Part shown: one piece after another, positions 59,869 to 64,000 of the stretch
Layout of the letters: the number at the start of each line of letters is the position of its first letter
Position numbering within the stretch: the first letter of the stretch is position 1
Assembly: GCA_903873805.1 (NCBI GenBank)
Contig: CAIQQB010000143.1
Coordinates: 1-64,000 of the forward strand
DNA from: an uncultured Opitutia bacterium
GTDB lineage: Bacteria > Verrucomicrobiota > Verrucomicrobiia > Opitutales > Opitutaceae
Direction: 5' to 3'
Length of the DNA stretch: 64,000 bases
Notes under the pieces: model-generated
Told to the model about the DNA's origin: nothing
Seen by the model: only the letters and a program-made list of their open reading frames with translations
Database searches by the model: none
Position numbers and translations under genes: made by a program

Positions 59869-61206
59869 TCAGGCCGCGGCCGGCCGGGCGGCTCGGAGTT
59901 CCACGCGCTTGATTTCGCCGACGATGCCGAGGTAGCAGACGATCGCCAGCAGGGCGTGCACGCTCACGAACAGCAGGGCCTCGTTGAACGAGCCGGTGCT
60001 CGTCAGAATGTAGCCGATGGCGATGGGCGTGGTGATGCCCGCGACGTTGCCGAACATGTTGAACAGGCCGCCGCTCAGCCCCGTGATTTCCTTCGGCGAC
60101 GCGTCGGCGATCACGGCCCAGCCGAGCGCCCCGACGCCTTTGCCAAAGTAGGCCAGGCTCATGAGCACCACCACGGCCCACTCGGCGGTGACATAGTTGC
60201 AGCCCACCATGCAGACGGAGAGCAGCAGACCCGCGACAATCGGGGTCTTCCGGGCGGCGGTCAGCGACCACCCGCGGCGGAGGAGGGAGTCGGAAAACAG
60301 GCCGCCGAGGACGCCGCCGGCCAGTCCGCAGAGCGCCGGCAGGGCCGCGACGAACCCGGCCTTCAGAATCGACATGTGCCGTTCCTCCACGAGGTAGAGC
60401 GGAAACCAGGTCAGGAAGAACCAAGTCAGCACGTTGATGCAATACTGGCCGAGGTAGATGCCCAGCAGCATCGGGTTCACCAGCAGCTGGCCGAGGGCGG
60501 ACCAGTGGATGCCAGTGGAACCGGCCGTTCCCGGGCGGTCGAGTTCGACCAGACCGCCGCCGCGCTCGATGTGGGCGACCTCCGCGGCGTTGGCCCGCGG
60601 ATGCTCGCGCGGACCGTGGATGAGCCGGGGCCAGGCGAGCGCGCCGGCCAGCCCGACCGCCCCCATGAAGAAAAAGACCTGCGGCCAGCCGAGGGTCTGG
60701 GTGATCCAGCCCATGATGGGGGTGAACATGACCGTGCCGGCATATTGCGCCGCGTTGAAAATGGCTGAGGCGGTGCCGCGTTCGGCAGTGGGAAACCAGC
60801 TCGCCACGATCCGACTGTTGGCGGGAAACGCGGGGGCCTCCGCGAGCCCGAGCAGGAGACGGAGCCCAAACAGCGTCACAAACGCCAGGGTGGTGGCACC
60901 GAGCAGCCCGGTGAATCCCTGGAGCAGCGTGAAGAGCGACCACAGGGCGATGCTCCAGCCGTAGACCCGCTTTGAACCCAGCCGGTCGAGCAGCCAGCCG
61001 CCCGGAATCTGCGCCGCGACATAGGCCCAGGAGAACGCCGACATCAGATAGCCCAGCTGGGCGCTATCGAGGCCGAAGTTCAGCTTCAGATCCTGACCGA
61101 CGATGGAGAGCGTGGCGCGGTCGGCGTAGTTCAGCGACGTCACCAAAAACAGGAAAAACACGATCAGGTGGCGCACGTGCGTGCGGTGGTCGATCGGTGC
61201 GTTCAT
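59869..61206 (-). CDS. MFS transporter, anion:cation symporter type (glucarate/galactarate-like)
   Basis: 445 residues, about 12 membrane helices. The start (ATG 61206, a GTG at 61209 precedes it) leads into HLIVFFLFLVTSLNYADRATLSIVG, the signature of the ACS subfamily (GudP/GarP/ExuT), followed by GYLMSAFSWAYVAAQIPGGWLLDRLGSKRVYG (MFS motif A) and LRLLLGLAEAPAFPANSRIVASWFP. Such carriers take up sugar acids (glucarate, galactarate, hexuronates). The next gene upstream encodes 5-dehydro-4-deoxyglucarate dehydratase, which supports aldarate uptake. 52 bp separate the two. Confidence 0.88.
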   Translation of the reverse strand: MNAPIDHRTHVRHLIVFFLFLVTSLNYADRATLSIVGQDLKLNFGLDSAQLGYLMSAFSWAYVAAQIPGGWLLDRLGSKRVYGWSIALWSLFTLLQGFTGLLGATTLAFVTLFGLRLLLGLAEAPAFPANSRIVASWFPTAERGTASAIFNAAQYAGTVMFTPIMGWITQTLGWPQVFFFMGAVGLAGALAWPRLIHGPREHPRANAAEVAHIERGGGLVELDRPGTAGSTGIHWSALGQLLVNPMLLGIYLGQYCINVLTWFFLTWFPLYLVEERHMSILKAGFVAALPALCGLAGGVLGGLFSDSLLRRGWSLTAARKTPIVAGLLLSVCMVGCNYVTAEWAVVVLMSLAYFGKGVGALGWAVIADASPKEITGLSGGLFNMFGNVAGITTPIAIGYILTSTGSFNEALLFVSVHALLAIVCYLGIVGEIKRVELRAARPAAA

Positions 61207-61258
61207 CACGGTGAAGGTTCCGGCAGGCCGGCGGGTTGCCTGACCGCGAGGGGCGAAG

Positions 61259-62170
61259 TCATTGCGGTCCGAGCGCGCGGATGAGCTCGGCCAGCCGGGC
61301 GGTCTCCTCGGCCGTCAGGTCGGTCAGCGGCGGGCGAACCGGACCGGCGTCGTGGCCGGCGAGCCGGGCCCCCGCCTTGACGATGCTCACCGCGTAGCCG
61401 GGCCGGCGGTTGCGGATTTCGAGGTAGGGCAGGAAAAACCGGTCGAGCAGGCCATTCATGGTCGTGTGGTCATCGGTCGCCAGCGCGCGGTAGAATTCCA
61501 TCGCGGTTCTCGGGATGAAGTTGAACACCGCCGACGAATAGACCGGCACCCTGAGCGCCTTGTAGGCGGCCGCATACACCTCGGCCGTCGGCAGCCCGCC
61601 GAGGTAGGCGAAGCGGTCGCCGAGTTTGCGGCGGATCGAGACCATCAGCTCGATCTCGCCGAGGCCGTCTTTGAAGCCTACGAGATTGGGGCAGCGCTCC
61701 GCCAGCGGGGCGAGGGTGGCGGCCGTCAGGCGACACACGCCGCGATTGTAGATGATCACCCCGAATTTCACGGCACGGCAGACCGCCTCGACGTGGGCGG
61801 CCAGGCCCTCCTGCGAGGCCTCGGTCAGGTAGTGCGGCAACAGCAGCACTCCCTGCGCACCCTGCGCCTCCGCCTCCTGCGCAAATGCGATGGCCTGCCG
61901 GGTCGGCCCGCCGGCTCCGGCGATGATCGGCATCCGACCGCGGCAGGTCGTGACCGCCGTGCGGATCACCTCGCGGTAGTCCGCGGCGGTGAGCGAGAAG
62001 AATTCCCCGGTGCCACCGGCGGCAAAGAGCGCGCTCGCGCCATAGGGCATCAGCCATTCCAGGCGGCGCGCATAGGTGGGGGCGCGAAACTCTCCCGCCG
62101 GGTCAAAGTCGGTGACGGGAAAGGACAGCAGGCCGGACGACAGGAGGTGTTTCAGTTCCGAGGGAGTCAT
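61259..62170 (-). CDS. 5-dehydro-4-deoxyglucarate dehydratase
   Basis: 303 residues from ATG 62170 (the open frame to 62335 lies in the divergent promoter region). DapA-family (beta/alpha)8 barrel: [45 protein letters not shown] with the catalytic Tyr and [10 protein letters not shown] with the Schiff-base Lys near 165. FPVTDFD and [10 protein letters not shown] are characteristic for KDG-dehydratase rather than DapA. Converts 5-keto-4-deoxyglucarate to 2-oxoglutarate semialdehyde + CO2 in glucarate/galactarate breakdown. It lies 140 bp from the divergent UxaA/GarD-family gene, which would supply its substrate. Confidence 0.9.
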   Translation of the reverse strand: MTPSELKHLLSSGLLSFPVTDFDPAGEFRAPTYARRLEWLMPYGASALFAAGGTGEFFSLTAADYREVIRTAVTTCRGRMPIIAGAGGPTRQAIAFAQEAEAQGAQGVLLLPHYLTEASQEGLAAHVEAVCRAVKFGVIIYNRGVCRLTAATLAPLAERCPNLVGFKDGLGEIELMVSIRRKLGDRFAYLGGLPTAEVYAAAYKALRVPVYSSAVFNFIPRTAMEFYRALATDDHTTMNGLLDRFFLPYLEIRNRRPGYAVSIVKAGARLAGHDAGPVRPPLTDLTAEETARLAELIRALGPQ

Positions 62171-62310
62171 GGGCGGGTGGGCGAGGGGCCGGGGCATCCA
62201 TGCGGGCCGGCCGGAGCTTGGCAAGCGCGGGCGCCGGCCGGCGTCGTAATTTTTTGCTGGCGCCGGCGGCCGATTGCTGGCGCGGACCGGGGTGGGGGCC
62301 GATTTTTTCC

Positions 62311-64000
62311 ATGACACCGGGCGGCTACCGGCCACGCTTCCAGGTGATGTCCCCGCCGCTCACCCTCCATGCCACCGGCCGGCTCCCCGCGCCCGGGGAC
62401 AACGTGGCGATCGCCATCCGCCAGCTGGAGGCCGGCACCGTCATCGAACTCGATGGCGTTCCGCGTACGCTCCCACAGGCGATCCTTGAGGGCCACCGGT
62501 TTGCCGTGCGGGCCATCGAGGTGGGCGAGGCGCTGCTGTCCTGGGGCCTGCCGTTTGGCCACGCGCTGACCCCGATCGCGCCGGGTGACTACGTCAGCAA
62601 CGCTTCGATTCTTGAGGCCCTCGCCGTGCGCCGGCTCGGCTTTTCACTGCCGGCGCGGCCCAACTTCACGGATCACCTTGTGGCCTTCGATCTCGACGAG
62701 TCCGCGTTCCGCCCGGCCCCACCGGTGCCGCTGGCGGCGGAGGTCCGAACCTTTGACGGCTTTCGGCGCCCGGGACGGCGCGGAGTCGGCACCCGCAATT
62801 ATATAGTTATCCTCGGCACCACTTCACGCACGGCGAGCTTTGCCCGTCAGCTGGCCGCGCGGCTCCAGGCGCTGGCCCGGGTGTTTCCGTCGCTCGACGG
62901 CCTGGTAGCGGTGACACACACTGAAGGCGGCGGCCCCGGTGAACCCAACAACGCCGCCGAGATCCTGCGCGCCCTCGCGGGATTCATGGTGCACCCCAAC
63001 GTCGCCGCCGTGCTCGCCGTCGACTACGGCGTCGAGCCCGTCACCAACGCACGGCTACGCGATTTCATGGTGGCGCACGGCTACCCGCTGGACGATGTGC
63101 CCCACGAGTTTCTCAGCCTCCGCGGCGGACTCGCGGCCGGACTCGCCGCCGGCGAGGCGCTCGTCCGCAGCTGGCTGCCCGGGGTGGCCGCCCAGACGCG
63201 CACCCCGGAGCCGGTCAGTGCGCTGCGCGTGGCGTTGCAATGCGGCGGCTCCGATGCGTTCTCCGGCGTTTCCGGCAACCCGCTCGCGGGCGCGGTCGTT
63301 CACGAGGTGGTCCGCCACGGCGGTATCGGGGTCCTCTGCGAGACCGACGAACTCACCGGCGCCGAATCCTATGTGCTGCGCAACGTCCGGGATCTGGCGA
63401 CCGCCCGCGCGCTGCTCGGCCGGATCGCGGACTTTCGCGCCCGTCTGGGCTGGCACGGGGTTTCGCCGGAGGGCAATCCGTCCGCCGGCAACAAGCTCCG
63501 CGGTCTCTACAACCTCACGCTCAAGTCGCTCGGCGCCGTTCACAAAAAAGATCCGCGCACCCGGGTCGATCACGTCATCGCCTACGCCGACCCGCTCACC
63601 GCCCCGGGCTTCTATTTCATGGACAGCCCGGGCAACGACCTGGAGGGCATCGCCGGCCAGGTCGGCGCCGGGTGCAACCTGTTCCTGTTTGTCACGGGCA
63701 ACGGCTCGATCACGAACTTCCCGTTTGTCCCGACCCTCAAGGTCACGACCACCACGCGCCGCCACCAACTGCTGGTGCACGAGATGGACATCAACGCCGG
63801 CCGCTACCTCGACGGCGAATCGATGGAGTCGCTCGCCGCCGACGCCTTTGAACTTCTCCTCGCCACCGCCTCTGGGAAAAAGACGCGCGGGGAGCACGCC
63901 GGCCATTCGCAGGCTTCCCTCTGGCGTGACTGGCGGCAGACCGACGACACGCATGTCGCCGCTATCCGGAGCCGTCACGCGCCAGACGGCCGGCCGCTCA
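62311..64000 (+). CDS. UxaA/GarD-family dehydratase (galactarate dehydratase-like), 3' end cut by window
   Basis: 563 residues visible, open at the right edge. ATG 62311 is used; ATG 62347 ([20 protein letters not shown]) is equally possible. N-terminal SAF domain ([56 protein letters not shown]) followed by the UxaA catalytic part: [82 protein letters not shown]. This family removes water from altronate or galactarate. The neighbouring dehydratase and aldarate-type carrier favour galactarate. Product would be 5-keto-4-deoxyglucarate. Confidence 0.88.
   Translation, partial: MTPGGYRPRFQVMSPPLTLHATGRLPAPGDNVAIAIRQLEAGTVIELDGVPRTLPQAILEGHRFAVRAIEVGEALLSWGLPFGHALTPIAPGDYVSNASILEALAVRRLGFSLPARPNFTDHLVAFDLDESAFRPAPPVPLAAEVRTFDGFRRPGRRGVGTRNYIVILGTTSRTASFARQLAARLQALARVFPSLDGLVAVTHTEGGGPGEPNNAAEILRALAGFMVHPNVAAVLAVDYGVEPVTNARLRDFMVAHGYPLDDVPHEFLSLRGGLAAGLAAGEALVRSWLPGVAAQTRTPEPVSALRVALQCGGSDAFSGVSGNPLAGAVVHEVVRHGGIGVLCETDELTGAESYVLRNVRDLATARALLGRIADFRARLGWHGVSPEGNPSAGNKLRGLYNLTLKSLGAVHKKDPRTRVDHVIAYADPLTAPGFYFMDSPGNDLEGIAGQVGAGCNLFLFVTGNGSITNFPFVPTLKVTTTTRRHQLLVHEMDINAGRYLDGESMESLAADAFELLLATASGKKTRGEHAGHSQASLWRDWRQTDDTHVAAIRSRHAPDGRPL

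Overview
The window is high-GC, densely coded DNA that reads as a chromosome segment of a Verrucomicrobia bacterium, most likely of the Opitutaceae. This is inferred from gene content: a DUF1592-type cytochrome protein, a PEP-CTERM protein built of autotransporter-type beta repeats, secreted esterases, GH106 and GH43-like enzymes, DUF5069 and DUF4337 proteins, a sigma factor with a membrane extension, and several families of intergenic palindromic repeats. No phage, insertion sequence, CRISPR array or rRNA was found.

Layout. 1-6729 (minus): a run of secreted or lipid-anchored proteins, with an esterase, a 16-blade WD40 protein, a second esterase and a DUF1592-type protein cut by the window edge. 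7044-10655: a large PEP-CTERM protein. 10714-10790: tRNA-Arg(ACG) with terminator. 10973-13079: hpf (minus), then an SDR and a pseudouridine synthase. 13231-16026: GH106 rhamnosidase. 16087-22965: DUF5069, an FmdB-like protein, tail-specific protease, rhomboid protease, ferredoxin and M3 oligopeptidase. 23049-25915: cupin, Gfo/Idh/MocA oxidoreductase and an ExbB/ExbD pair. 25987-31190 (minus): a tandem adenylate kinase, a two-domain polyphosphate:AMP phosphotransferase and a SulP-STAS-cNMP transporter. 31500-37630: glutathione peroxidase, tiny lipoproteins, a GH43-like protein, a decayed duplicated lipoprotein gene, queD and an esterase, interspersed with repeats. 37844-40498: a molybdenum hydroxylase pair.

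40764-50534 is the most unusual part. Two operons diverge from one 150-bp intergenic region. The minus arm encodes a histidine kinase with a degenerate receiver, a FadL-type outer-membrane channel and a receiver-histidine kinase hybrid. The plus arm encodes a LuxD-like acyl hydrolase fused to a SAM methyltransferase, a multi-TM sensor histidine kinase and a GAF protein ending in a receiver with Glu in place of the phospho-acceptor Asp. I infer a system that makes, imports and senses a fatty-acyl (possibly methyl ester) signal, by analogy with the Phc system of Ralstonia. The pieces are visible in sequence; the chemistry is inference.

50596-59856: smc, a TPR-like membrane protein, an ECF sigma factor with a membrane-bound C-terminal part (minus), a CE7 esterase and purN. 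59869-64000: an MFS sugar-acid transporter, 5-dehydro-4-deoxyglucarate dehydratase and a divergent UxaA/GarD-family dehydratase cut by the window end, which fit glucarate/galactarate catabolism. With the rhamnosidase and esterases this suggests growth on plant or algal polysaccharides.
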